A stretch of 64,000 nt of DNA from Shinisaurus crocodilurus (taxonomy: Eukaryota; Chordata; Lepidosauria; Squamata; Shinisauridae). The notes beneath the pieces were generated by a model. It was given only the letters and a program-made list of their open reading frames with translations. It searched no databases and was not told the origin of the DNA. Below are positions 46,098 through 57,144 of this stretch, one piece after another; the stretch's first letter is position 1, and the number at the start of each line of letters is the position of its first letter. The translations under genes and the position numbers were made by a program. The DNA is taken from positions 39,418,575 through 39,482,574 of the forward strand of contig CM037876.1 in NCBI GenBank assembly GCA_021292165.1. The letters are read 5' to 3'.

Positions 46098-47850
46098 GAA
46101 ATTTTTTATTTGAATTTTAAAATCCATAAAAACAAAATACAGAAAACAGAGCAAAACAAAATCCAAACAAACATACATTACCAAGACCAAACAACATTGA
46201 ACTAAAAAGGACTTCCAATTTTTCCACAACCAAGTATATCAAATCTTCTATATGATCATTATAAAAGTTGCTTTATTTTTTTTTCTTAAACCAAATATGT
46301 ATATATATAAGTTCCCCCCTCTCTTATTTATCAACTTCACAAATTCACAAAGCCTTGAAATCCTACAGCACTTTACTCCTAAACATAGATATTAATCCAT
46401 AATAACAATAATAGTATTAATTTCACATTTTCACATTACTTCACAACCTAGATTTTAATCCACATTTAGTTAGTTCCTTTCCATTAATCATTGTCAGTAC
46501 TAAATTTCGTCCAGACTCAATACATTTTTACCAATAACCAATTATTATTCAGATTCTAATTCAATATTAATCCTTATTCTTATTTTACTCAGCAACTAAT
46601 CTTTTTACTAATCCTAACTATGTCCCCTTCAAGATCCCAGCCACCACATTAATGAAAAGTACAAAGAAAAGCCACCTCACTCTGGAGAAGTTCTCCTGTC
46701 TCTCAAAGGGGTTCCTTTCACCCACCCCCCTTATGTTCAGATTTATGCATGTTCCTTTAAATTTCTCCCACTTGGATTTCTCTCACCAATCCATTTGGGA
46801 AACTGAACCTTCTTACTTTTTTTTATAAGAACTTCCCCCTTCCACCATTAGCCAGCAATCATCATAATATAAGTCAAACCATTTTTTCTGTCCAATAATC
46901 AGCAAACAATTTTTTCATAACATGGGTCAAACCATTTATCCCATCCAAAAGTCAACAAACCCTTTTCCCCGATCAAACACAGTGTTCACAATATACTCCC
47001 CCCCCCCCATATCTGGCTTCCTCCAGATAGCCCGGCAGCCGTCACCTTCCCAGTTCTTTGTGAATGGCTTCTTGCTTGATTCAATGGCAATCCCCCCTTT
47101 CTTTCTGTCTCTCTTTGAAAATGCAGTTGTTATCTCATCCAGTATATCAATCTTCGCCTCGTCCTCCCCGTTCTGCTCAAACTTCACAAATCGGTCACCC
47201 TTTGTAGTCTCCTGGAATTTTTGATTTATTTGTACATTCCCAGCAGGTTTTTTCTAAATTCTTCAAACAACAACAAAAATCCTTCGGCCAAATCCCGTAG
47301 TAAGTCATAAGTAGCCATCTTGTCTGTGATGCAGTATAATTTAACAGCCTGTTAATACTGCTTTATACATTTCCAAAATCCAAAGTAAAAGGAGTTACAA
47401 TACCTCTTTCTTTCTCATTTCAAGGCACATTTGTTGATCTTCTGATTATGCAGTTTTTGAAACTTATTTTCTTTTTAATATTCCCAAGAAAAGGGTATTT
47501 AGTCCTGATTGTGGATAAAATTTCTCTTTGTTGGTAATTGGCAATAAATCTTTAAGAAATGGAGTTGTCGATCTTCAGGTTCTTAAAAAAAGAACTCCAG
47601 ACACGACGGCGAGCGATGATGGGCTCTCCCACTCTCTACCCCTCCCCGAGAGAATCTACAGCAGCCCGAGCCACTGTGAAACTCACAGAGAAAGCATTTA
47701 GAGATATGCTGGGAATCACTCTTAGATCATCCTCTTATTCTGAGGAGAATACCCAGCCAGGATAGCCTCTTGACTGGATTTCACGTCGTGTCGGTCTCCC
47801 CCGAATTCAAGGAAGAGTCAGATCTCCATTTTAAACTCCACTGGAAGTCG
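46098..47850 (-). mobile_element. L1-like element lacking ORF2
   Basis: On the minus strand a 5' region is followed by a frame near 47310 (MATYDLLRDLAEGFLLLFEE), a stop, then a 83-codon frame (46936-47187) with KIDILDEITTAFSKRDRKKG, and an AT-rich 3' end with AATAAAAAATT. No reverse transcriptase is present. Approximate 18-bp direct repeats, ctagagcctctctgggtc (46075) and ctagagccttcctgggtc (47850), may be its target duplication. L1 assignment is from resemblance to squamate L1 ORF1 regions and is tentative. Confidence 0.45.
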
Positions 47851-48384
47851 GCTAGAGCCTTCCTGGGTCAATCTCCAGATTTGGTACCTGCTGCAGACTG
47901 AGAGCAGGTAACCCCCGGAACATTGCCCAGGTGAGGCTTCCCATTTTCGGAACCGCGGAACTGCGCACCTCTACAGTTGTGCAAGTCCAACTAAAAAAGT
48001 AATAATTTTTAAAATTACAAAAAAAAATTGTGCACATTTGCAAAATTATTTTTTTTAAAGGTGGCCAACCAGTGACAGCCTCTCCAATGTGCCACTTGAG
48101 TACTTTGGAGGGGGTGTCACTGGCTTTCAATTCAGAGATCGCTGTTTGCAATCACCGGGGGGGGGGGAGAGGAAAGGGGAAAAACTTGTGGCAAGCGGAA
48201 AAGGGCTCGCAATCATGGGGGGGGGCACTGAGCCAGTGATGGTCACCACTTGGGCACTTGTGGGGTTGCTATCACTGGCGGTGGCCCATGCGAGCTTGGC
48301 AAGAGCAGCGAGGTTTTTTTTGCTGCTCTTGCCAAGTGGCTCATTTGCCACTTCCTGGTACCCACGATGCGGTTGGTCTCCCAG

Positions 48385-48565
48385 ATTTGGACAATGTGAC
48401 AACCCATCGTGGGTACAGCAACCCCTAGAACAAGCTATGGGTTGTCAGGGTGGCTTGTTGCCCCCAAACAAGCCACCCTGTGGGAAGGGGTCTGAGTTCA
48501 CATGACATGACAACCCACCGTGGCTTGCCACTGACGATGGGTTGTCATGTCGTGTGAACCCAGTC
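48385..48565. repeat. Hairpin repeat family D, copy 2
   Basis: A 14-bp perfect stem (cagggtggcttgtt) at 48448-48480 is followed by a long stem pairing gttcacatgacatgacaacc with gttgtcatgtcgtgtgaac (48495-48560). It shares 'gtgtgaacccagt'-type ends with 8518-8802. Confidence 0.6.
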
Positions 48566-50065
48566 ATTAATTATAACAGGTCTACTCTAGGCATGACTAA
48601 ATGGATCCAACCCCCTGTACCTAGCAAAGGTGAGAAAGTGATCCAAATTTAGACACATTTTATAAATAGGAAGTACAGAGGGAGGGAGCAACCCAATGTA
48701 CTGGAAGAGCAGAAATAAAACTAATTAGCTGCTGATTACTGGTTTGTGAGAACTAATTACACAGAGGCAGGCTGGCTTGTCTTATCTGTATGCACATGTT
48801 GTTCTGTTTACTGAGGGAACATTAATTATACCAGTGCACATTTTCTCTCGTTAAGAGGAAAGTATCTCCCTTTAACTGGAAGTAGTGATCAGCCAAGAGA
48901 AACTAATGCTGTTCCCAAATGATAATTCTGTGGAAGTCATTATAGCAGCGTTTCCCCCTGTTAACTCCCACTGCTGAGGTCCCAGTCTCACACCAGGAGT
49001 AGGGTAACTGATAGGATGGAATTGATAGGGATAGGGCTTATGCTGCACAGGGAAAAGTCTTGCTGCGCAGGAAAACCTTCTCCAATCCTTTTAAAGGTTT
49101 AAGAAATGCCTGCATGAGCCCATGTCCTGCAAAAACATTTGTAGAAGGGGTTCACTGAAATGTTGAGCTGAAACTTTGCAGTTCTGAGGTTTTAGCTCAA
49201 CATTTGGGGTGGAGGTGGGGAAACGTGTCCAAAACATAGGGACCAGTTTCAGTGTGTCTGTGTGTGCATGAAATAAGGCTAAGGATTTGCAGGGGCTTAC
49301 TGGTGGTGACACAGTACAGCATTTCCTTTTTTTTGCCCTGTTCTTCAGCAGTGGAGGTAGTGGGAGGAGGACCAGTGTTGTTCTAGGGCCTGCATTCAGG
49401 GGTGGGGGATGGAATGGCAGCCACAAGCAGGTAGTCTCTGGGAGGAGATGCGTGCCCTCACCCCATCCCAGATTTCATCCCCTAAAAAAATCTGTATGTG
49501 CCGAAATCCCCCCCTCCTCAGCCATTTTCATTGCCTGAGAATGGGGTGGTGAAAATGTGGAGCATTTGGCCACAGCCCTAGTTTGTTGCATTGTGAAATG
49601 CTGCCATGAACAAAGGAGTAGGGTTTCTTTTGCTCCCCACATCGTAAAGGTTGCAGGAGCTCTCACTCTCAAGCAGTGCAGTGGAGAAACACGTAGCCTG
49701 GGAAGAACCCATTTTCAACCATAACCATTTGAAAGCCATCGGCGTTAGAGGATTGTTGTGAAACGTGTCCCTTTCATCAGTATTGTCCTGAGTGCAAACC
49801 TTGGCAGTTGTGCAACCAGCTTATGCACAGCAATCTCATGGCCATCATGGCACAAAGAGCTTTTCTCCACGAGGCATTTGTTGTGCACTCATCATTCCAT
49901 CTTCTGTTACAGTATTTGTTCAACACATGTTTCCTCTCTGCGTTCTTGTTTCAGATTTGTTATAGGTTATCTATATAACCCTACTTCACCATTTAAGGCA
50001 CCTTTTAAGCAGAAAAACCTTATTCCAGATTTATCGCTCTTGAAAAAACTCTACTCGTCTCGACT
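48566..50065. other. No gene seen; flanking sequence
   Basis: Short chance frames only, with low-complexity GT and poly-T patches. 'ataacaggtctactctaggc' at 48574 may be a family B MITE arm. Confidence 0.4.
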
Positions 50066-50214
50066 GAGCCCGCCTTCCCCAACCTGGTGCCCTACACATG
50101 TGTTGCACTGCAGCTCCCATAATTCCGAGCCGGCATGGCCAACGCTGCTGGTTGGGAATTCTGGCAGCTGCAGTCCAACACATCTGGAGAACACCAGGTT
50201 GGGGACGGCTGCGC
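50066..50214. mobile_element. Palindromic hAT-type MITE
   Basis: 'cttccccaacctggtgccct' pairs with 'acaccaggttggggacgg'; the core pairs actgcagctcccataattcc with gaattctggcagctgcagt. No target duplication found. Confidence 0.7.
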
Positions 50215-50606
50215 TAGGCATCATCATCATCTTTTGCCCAGTTGCAATGCTCCAGGTGATGCAGCCTGCCACCTTTACACTAGTGCTGTGACCTGCACTT
50301 GCCCCTGAAACTGCCGTAGCAGCAGCAACTGGTCCCGACCCCTGCACAGTGGATCTGTGTTAACATGAAAGGTCCTTGTTTCCTTGTAATTTCAGCTTCT
50401 TATATTCCATCCTGGGAATGTGTTGAACTTGAAGGGTGGAGTATAAATCCCTTCATAAATAAATCAGGATGGGAATAAGGAGCAGGGACAGGGTTCATCG
50501 GAACACGCAAGCCCACTCACCACTTCAAGGCGATGATCCGCCGCTTGCCTGCAGTCCAAGAGAAGCTGTCAGAATGGGCATTTCTGGTAAGAGGAGAAAA
50601 TTAAAG

Positions 50607-51008
50607 AACTGCCCTGAAGACCTGCAGCCCAGCCAGCATTTTGGGCTTCTCCAGGGAGGGAGGTAAGCCGGTGACTTCCACCACCTGCAGCCAGCTTTTT
50701 CCCCTCCCTGGTGGTTCCCTGCTGGACTGGGGCCCTGCCTCTGCACTGGACTGATTGGGGAGTGGTGCCAGCTGCCCCAGCAGAGCCCACTGCTACATCT
50801 GCCGGCCTGCGGAGGAGTGGGGCAACTGCCCTGAAGACCTGCAGCCCAGCCAGCATTTTGGGCTTCTCCAGGGAGGGAGGGAGGTAAGCCGGTGACTTTC
50901 ACCACCTGCAGCCAGCTTTTTCCCCTCCCTGGTGGTTCCCTGCTGGACTGGGGCCCTGCCTCTGCACTGGACTGATTGGGGAGTGGTGCCAGCTGCCCCA
51001 GCAGAGCC
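50607..51008 (+). repeat. Two tandem 217-bp units in the L2 5' region
   Basis: The unit starting aactgccctgaagacctgca begins at 50607 and again at 50824 and is nearly identical. The second copy is cut at about 185 bp. GC-rich, ending ggtgccagctgccccagcag. The arrangement recalls promoter monomers of other LINEs, but function is not shown. Confidence 0.9.
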
Positions 51009-51379
51009 AACATCTACCAGCTCCCTTTGGGGGAGCCACTTGGGGGGTGGCACGAGGGCGAGGGCCCTCCCCCCTGTCTGAGCTGGGTTGGGGTTTTAGG
51101 GATTTTAGGGGTTGGTTTTAGGGGTGGGTCTCCCGCCTGATCGGCGGAAGCAGGGGGGGCATGTGTTCATCTCAGGGAGATGATGGGGGGGAGTTCCGGG
51201 GGGCAAAACATACCATTGTTGAGCGGCAGACGCTGGCAGAGTGCTAGGGGCAGGCCATGCCGATTAAGGGGAACGGGATCGATGCTTAATATCTATCCCT
51301 TGTTCCAGGCCTGCCCAGAGCCAAGGGATAACTGGGGTGTGTGTGGCTCCTTCCCCACCCTTGCATTTGCTGCTGTGTA

Positions 51380-54184
51380 ATGCCAGGTCCGTTACCCAAA
51401 AAAACATCTGTAATCCATGACATGATCCTGGATGAGGGTGCGGACCTGGCATGTATTACGGAAACCTGGCTGGACGAGGCTGCTGCTCCAACTCTGGCGG
51501 CCTTGTGTCCGGCTGGTTTCTCGTGTGCCCAGCAGCCAAGGGTTGGGGGACGGGGAGGGGGAGAGGCTGTTATCTACCGGGAGTCCTTGGGCCTCACCAG
51601 ACTCCCTCTCCGGGAGACCAAGTTTATTAAGTGCATGTACTGGAGGTTGGGTCCAAAGGGCAGTCTGGGGATTCTGCTCGTGTACCGTCCACCCCGCTGC
51701 ACGACAGACTCCCTGGCCGAGGTGCTGGAGGTGGTCTCCGATGTGCGTGTCTTGTCCCCCAGGCTATTGGTGTTGGGGGACTTTAACGTGCATTCGGGGG
51801 CTGCCCTCACGGGGGCACCTCGGGACTTCATGGAGACCATGGCTTCCTGGGAGCTGCACCCTGTATTAACTGGACCTACCCATGTAACCGGTCATGCGCT
51901 GGACTTGGTTTTTGTTTCCAGAGAGGGGGGAAATGATCTGGAAATCGGGGGTATATCCACCACCCCCTTGTCATGGTCAGATCACTATCTGGTGGGGTTG
52001 GATTTCTCGGTGCCACAACCCCTCTGCAGGGGTGAGGGACCTATTAGGATGGTCCGCCCCAGGCGTCTTATGGATCCGGATGGATTCCTGAACGCGCTTG
52101 GGGAATTGGAGCACACAAACGGTAGCTCGGTCGAGACCCTGGTGAATGACTGGAATGCTGCAATCACCAGGGCATTAGACCGAGTTGCCCCGAAGCGCCC
52201 TCTTCGCCTAAACAGAGCTCGCGCAGCGCCATGGTTCACTCCGTCGCTGCGAGCTCTGAAACAAGAGGTGAGAAGGCTAGAGCGCCGATGGCGAAATTCC
52301 CGCTCCGAAGACGATCGAACACGGGTTAGAGCTGCATCTTCAGCCTACCGGGTGGGGGTGAAGGCAGCAAAAAAGAATTTCTATGCTGCCTCCATTGCGT
52401 CTGCAGAGTGCTGCCCCAGGAGGCTGTTCGAAGTGGTCCGGAGTCTGGTCGGTCCAGTCGCTCCGGACCCACTGGAACAGTCAAAAGCCTCCTGTGAGGC
52501 TTTAGCGAAGCACTTCGCAGATAAAATCGATCGGATTAGGAGTGGGATATCGTACGTCGTGGACACAGGGAGTGAGCGGGAGGAGGCCAATGGCAGACCG
52601 GTTTTGTGGGATCGGTTTCGGCTTCTTCCTTCTGATGAAGTGGACAAGGTGCTTTCATCTGTGAGGCCGACCACCTGCTTGCTTGACCCTTGCCCGTCCT
52701 GGCTCATCATGAGCTGTAGGGAGAGACTGGGTGAGGGGATCAAGGCGGTGGTGAATGCCTCCCTCGAGGAGGGAGTGCTGCCATCAGCCCTCAAGGAGGC
52801 AGTAATAAGACCGCTTCTAAAGAAGCCCTCCTTGGATCCCCAGGATTTAAACAACTTTCGCCCAGTCTCCAATTTACCATTTCTGGGCAAGGTGATCGAG
52901 CGGGTGGTGGGTGCTCAGTTGAAGGCACACTTGGATGAAGCCGATTATTTAGATCCGTGCCAGTCGGGCTTCAGGTCTGGACATGGGACGGAGACGGCCT
53001 TGGTCGCTTTGGTGGATGATATGAGGAGGGCTTTGGATAGGGGCGAATGCTCCTTTCTAGTCCTCCTCGATCTCTCGGCGGCTTTTGATACCGTTGACCA
53101 CGGTATCCTCCTGGACCGTCTGGAGGGGTTGGGCTTGGGAGGCACTGTATTGCAGTGGTTCTGGTCCTTCCTCTCTGGAAGGTATCAGAGGGTAGTTCTC
53201 GGGGAAGAGGCTTCGGACCCTCGGCTGCTCACTTGTGGAGTGCCGCAGGGTTCCATCCTCTCCCCGATGTTATTCAACATCTACCTCAAGCCGCTGGGAG
53301 CTATCATCAGGAGGTTTGGGGTGCAGTGTCATCAGTATGCAGATGACACGCAGCTCTACCTCTGTTTTAAGTCCTCACCAAGGTTGGCCGTTGAGACCCT
53401 GTCCAAGTGCCTGGAGTCAGTGGCTGGCTGGATGGGAAGGAACATGCTGAAACTGAACCCCGACAAGACCGAGGTACTTCTGGTGGGGGACAAGGGAAGG
53501 TTAGGGGATGCTGACCTGGTGCTGAATGGGGTACATCTACCCCTGAAGGACCAGGTCCGCAGCTTGGGGGTCATTCTAGACTCCCAGCTGTCCATGGAGG
53601 CTCAGCTGTCAGCTGTGAGCCGGGCAGCGCTGTATCAACTCCATCTGATACGGCAGCTGCGCCCCTACCTTCCTAATCACCTGCTCCCATCAGTGGTTCA
53701 TGCCTTGGTCTCCTCTTGCCTAGACTACTGTAATGCGCTCTACGTGGGGTTACCCTTGAAGACGGTCCGGAAGCTTCAGCTGGTACAGAACGCGGCGGCT
53801 CGCCTGATTAAGGGCAGCCACCGGCGTGATCACATCACGCCAGTGCTTAATGAGTTGCACTGGCTACCAGTTGCTTGCCGAGCCGAATTCAAGGTGTTGG
53901 TTTTGACCTTTAAAACCCTACACGGCTCCGGCCCAGCTTATCTCAAGGAGCGCCTCCAGCAACATCAAGTAGGCCGCTCAACAAGGTCTGCCACGGACGG
54001 CCTTCTCCTTATCCCATCAGCCAGAGCAGCCAGGCTGGTGGGGACTAGGAAGAGGGACTTCTCTGTGGCGGCCCCCACATTATGGAACTCCCTCCCTAGT
54101 GACCTTCGCCATGCCCCCTCCGTGATGAGCTTCCGCCGTGCATTAAAAACATGGCTGTTCAGGCGGGAATATGGGGTGGGTTAG
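51380..54184 (+). CDS. L2 LINE ORF2: endonuclease and reverse transcriptase (one N-terminal frameshift)
   Basis: The frame is open from 51341 (a GTG codon) to the TAG at 54182-54184. Numbered from that codon, the apurinic-type endonuclease shows TETW with Glu41, GDFN with Asp147 and Asn149, and SWSDH with Asp214-His215. The reverse transcriptase shows LDLSAAFDTVDH (577-588), GVPQGSILSP (633-642) and YADD (666-669), and the C-terminus has TLWNSLP and the FRRALKTWLF ending typical of L2. All catalytic residues I can check are present. The natural N-terminus lies in another frame: LLLCNARSVTQK (51366-51400) shifts into this frame at an A7 run, 51398-51404. The ATG at 51380 therefore lies in shifted sequence and is unlikely to be the native start. 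Confidence 0.85.
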   Translation: MPGPLPKKTSVIHDMILDEGADLACITETWLDEAAAPTLAALCPAGFSCAQQPRVGGRGGGEAVIYRESLGLTRLPLRETKFIKCMYWRLGPKGSLGILLVYRPPRCTTDSLAEVLEVVSDVRVLSPRLLVLGDFNVHSGAALTGAPRDFMETMASWELHPVLTGPTHVTGHALDLVFVSREGGNDLEIGGISTTPLSWSDHYLVGLDFSVPQPLCRGEGPIRMVRPRRLMDPDGFLNALGELEHTNGSSVETLVNDWNAAITRALDRVAPKRPLRLNRARAAPWFTPSLRALKQEVRRLERRWRNSRSEDDRTRVRAASSAYRVGVKAAKKNFYAASIASAECCPRRLFEVVRSLVGPVAPDPLEQSKASCEALAKHFADKIDRIRSGISYVVDTGSEREEANGRPVLWDRFRLLPSDEVDKVLSSVRPTTCLLDPCPSWLIMSCRERLGEGIKAVVNASLEEGVLPSALKEAVIRPLLKKPSLDPQDLNNFRPVSNLPFLGKVIERVVGAQLKAHLDEADYLDPCQSGFRSGHGTETALVALVDDMRRALDRGECSFLVLLDLSAAFDTVDHGILLDRLEGLGLGGTVLQWFWSFLSGRYQRVVLGEEASDPRLLTCGVPQGSILSPMLFNIYLKPLGAIIRRFGVQCHQYADDTQLYLCFKSSPRLAVETLSKCLESVAGWMGRNMLKLNPDKTEVLLVGDKGRLGDADLVLNGVHLPLKDQVRSLGVILDSQLSMEAQLSAVSRAALYQLHLIRQLRPYLPNHLLPSVVHALVSSCLDYCNALYVGLPLKTVRKLQLVQNAAARLIKGSHRRDHITPVLNELHWLPVACRAEFKVLVLTFKTLHGSGPAYLKERLQQHQVGRSTRSATDGLLLIPSARAARLVGTRKRDFSVAAPTLWNSLPSDLRHAPSVMSFRRALKTWLFRREYGVG

Positions 54185-54330
54185 GTTTTTAATAAGAATT
54201 TTTTATTTTGTTTTAATCATTATATTTTATTGTGTTTTACTGTATTTTAATTGTACATCGCCCAGGGTGGCCGGGTGACCGGCCAGATGGGCGATTAAAA
54301 AAATATAATAAATAAAATAAATAAATAAAA

Positions 54331-56213
54331 AGATGCTTTGGACTTTGGTGGTATAAATGGGGACAGAACTGGATGGGTGCTCTTTTTGACGCTACAGCAC
54401 AAACTTCCGTTTGTGCTGCATTGGCCCAAATACTCCTACAGCAGTCTGGGCTGACATCGAGGGTCAGGCATAGTAGGGCATCTGCCAAGGGCCCACACCT
54501 TCTCAGAGGGCCCATGGACACGAGCCCCCTCAGCCTGCTCTTCCTCTTCAGCATTGCAACTTGCTTGTTTGCCCACCTATCGCTGTGGCCCAGAGGGAGT
54601 GAGCAAGCAAGCAAGCACACAAGCAAACAGGAGTGGTGAGGAGAAGTAGCGGTCGCTGCCACTGCCTGCTTCCTCACTGGCTCTTTCCTTGGCAAGCAAA
54701 CAGAAAAGACGAGGAAGAGGAGCAACTAAAACAGCAGGCAAGGGGCAGTGGGGGAGTAGACTGACTGGGTGGTGGTGGTTGTGGGTGCTGTTGAGGGTGT
54801 CTTGCCCAAGCTCCCCCACACACAAAACCCAGATCCAGCACTGACAGCAGGGGTGGATAACTTTTTTTTCCCAATGAAGAACCATTCACCAATGGGAAAA
54901 GTCAATTAAGGCGAAAATGATGGCAAGCAGAGCTACCCATTTCTCTCTCTCTCTCCCTCTCTCTTTATTACCCCATAGATATATTGAAATTGGTATTTGA
55001 AATTAATGTTATCAAAACACAAGTTTTGATTTGGTTTGGGCTTTGAAATGGCCCATGCAAATACAAATAAAAAATGGAATTTGTGTGTGTGTGTGTGTGT
55101 GTGGGGCTTCTTATAAAGATATAGTACTCCCATTTTTGCTGCAGCATTGGTAATCAGCTTAGAGTTAAACCCAGTAGAGTTAGACCCAGTGGAGTTTACT
55201 AAAAAGATGGGCTCTAAATATAAAATAAACAAAGCCATTGTGTAAAAAGTTTTCGTATTTTTGCCAGCGCTTATCTCATTCCTGCTCTTATTCAACTGTC
55301 CAGAGAGCTATTTAAAATAAATCAGGGTTGAAAAGTAATCATGCCCCACCCTTTCCTGCAAAGCAGCTCATCATGGGAATGGGAGTGGAGCAGAGGTGTC
55401 CAAAACAGAGTATTTCATAGAAAGACTGTTGTGACCAGAATACAGTTTGCTGTTGAGCTCAAAATGCAAGACAGATGTACCAAACATAGCAGTGGCCTTG
55501 CTCCCCCTCACCCAAATGCTCTTTTCTTGAGCAATATTAAATCAGAAATGTAAAAAAATAAAATCAGAACTTGGAGGTGGAGGGAAGGTCACCAAATTTA
55601 TAGGCAAACTCTTATAACATTATAGGTGATCTTTAAACATTTCATGATTACAGTTATGTAGACACTTAAAATAAGTCAGTACCAATTCAGGCTGGAGACA
55701 GGGAGTAGTTATTTCACAGACTTAGATGTAGTATGAAAAGAGATGCCATTGCTTTTGGTGTGAACATTTATCCCGCTATTGTCTCCAGTAAATAGGTGTC
55801 GCAGGATTTTGTAGCTTTTCAAAAATCTGCAAAACTCTTTTGACCAGAGCCAAAGAGAGAAACTAGTCTGTACACCATGAGTTATTGATGCCTCTGTCAT
55901 ACACTTTCAATTTGGTAAACCAGGGGTGGGGAACTGCCGGCCCCATAGGTCAGATGTTGCCCATGGTATCTTGGATCTAGCTGAGGGCCTCCCCTCCTTG
56001 GACTGCCCCCTTTGTGGCAATTAGGTATTAAAAAAAAAAGTTTTCATTTGTGCGAATGGAAACTTTTTTTCTAAGCCTAATTGCTTTGCAGGAAAGGGGG
56101 TTAACCTTCCCCTCCCCACACTGAGATCTTTCCAAAAATCCCCCTTGTGAATGAACCCTTTTTTCTAATTGCCGCACCTGGGGTGGTGGTGGTGGTTTGT
56201 GTGTGTGCGAGGA
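54331..56213. other. No gene seen; hAT-like scraps and microsatellites
   Basis: Contains a TCTC/CTCT run (54943-54966), (GT)n at 55082-55102, and 'caggggtggggaactgccgg' at 55923, which looks like the end of a hAT element without a partner. Otherwise unassigned. Confidence 0.4.
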
Positions 56214-56511
56214 TGGTGAGAGGGGGGAGGGAGGGAGGGAGAGATAAAGAGAAAGGAAGGGGGGAGAAATACGCATAGAAAGAGAACGGGGGGGGAGAGA
56301 GAAGGGGAAAGAGACAATGGGAGAAGGGGTGAGAAGTGAAGAGAGACAGACAGAAGTGGAGAAAGAGGAGTGGAGAGAGTAAAGGGTAGTCAGGGAGAGA
56401 TAGAAAGTGGGGAGAGAGATAAGGAGAGAAAGAGAGTGAGTGAAATGGAGAAAGAAGGAGAGGCAGAGATAAGGAGAATAGAGAGAGGAAATGGCAGAAA
56501 GAAAATGGGTG
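56214..56511. repeat. Purine-rich (GA) tract
   Basis: About 300 bp of almost pure G and A on the plus strand. Frames of 186-192 codons on the opposite strand are low-complexity Ser/Leu/Pro artefacts. The tract abuts the copia target site. Confidence 0.95.
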
Positions 56512-56516
56512 GCTCG

Positions 56517-57099
56517 TGTTGGGGATTGACAAAAGACCTGGGAGAGGATATTGTGATATATTATCTCTCCCCTCTTGCTTTTGCAAACACAGCAGAGTAT
56601 ACCCAACTACAGGCGAAAAATGTGTGCATGTGGAGCTGCTGGTTAAAGCAGGGCTGTGCATTTAGTTGATACAGACTGTCCCTTTTGGACAGGCTGGATC
56701 TTCACCTGGTTTCCCCCTTACACTACCAATAAGACAAACAGTCTTTTGGAGGTTAAAAACAGAGTTTACTCACTCAGATCTTGCAGATTGGATACAGGCA
56801 GGCTTAAGAATGTATTTACAGTTGTGCAGGAATCATATGGTAGTCGACCTGTTCTGAACTTGGGAAAAGTTCAGAACTGCAACTCGGCTACATCTTCAGA
56901 CATGTTGTTCCTACAATTTCATGGCTCCAACTGTTTTTCCCGGGGCAGGAAGAGAAGGTGACTGGTTACGCCCACATCCTGCACCAGGAGGTCTGGGTAA
57001 TGTCCACAGGGTCTCTGCTCTAGGATGCAGAGACTCTGTGGTCCCAATTACATCATGCATCTATGCATGGCTTGAGGTTTTGACTGTTCATTCCCAACA
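56517..57099 (-). repeat. 3' LTR of the copia element
   Basis: 583 bp, reads TGTTGGGAATG...CAATCCCCAACA on the minus strand. Differs from the 5' LTR at six positions, found near 56529, 56616-56617, 56627, 56841 and 57060. Confidence 0.95.
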
Positions 57100-57110
57100 T
57101 ACCCCTTCTC
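57100..57110 (-). other. Polypurine tract of the copia element
   Basis: Minus-strand GAGAAGGGGTA directly before the 3' LTR, in the position where plus-strand DNA synthesis is primed in LTR elements. Confidence 0.75.
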
Positions 57111-57144
57111 AGACAAAACAACATAAAATGCATCAGTATACATT

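Larger units (their letters stand above)
50466..54330 (+). mobile_element. Nearly complete L2-clade LINE
   Basis: A long non-LTR retrotransposon: a GC-rich 5' region with two tandem 217-bp units, one large frame with endonuclease and reverse transcriptase, and a short 3' UTR ending 'gggcgattaaaaaaatataa' and an ATAAATAAATAAA tail, as in squamate L2. The start is approximate: an older L2-like tail (50410-50464) lies immediately upstream. No target duplication was found, which is common for L2. Confidence 0.85.

Noticed and set aside
56028..56661. Frames of 192 and 186 codons rich in Ser, Leu and Pro
   Set aside because: They are the complement of the purine tract and are low-complexity artefacts.
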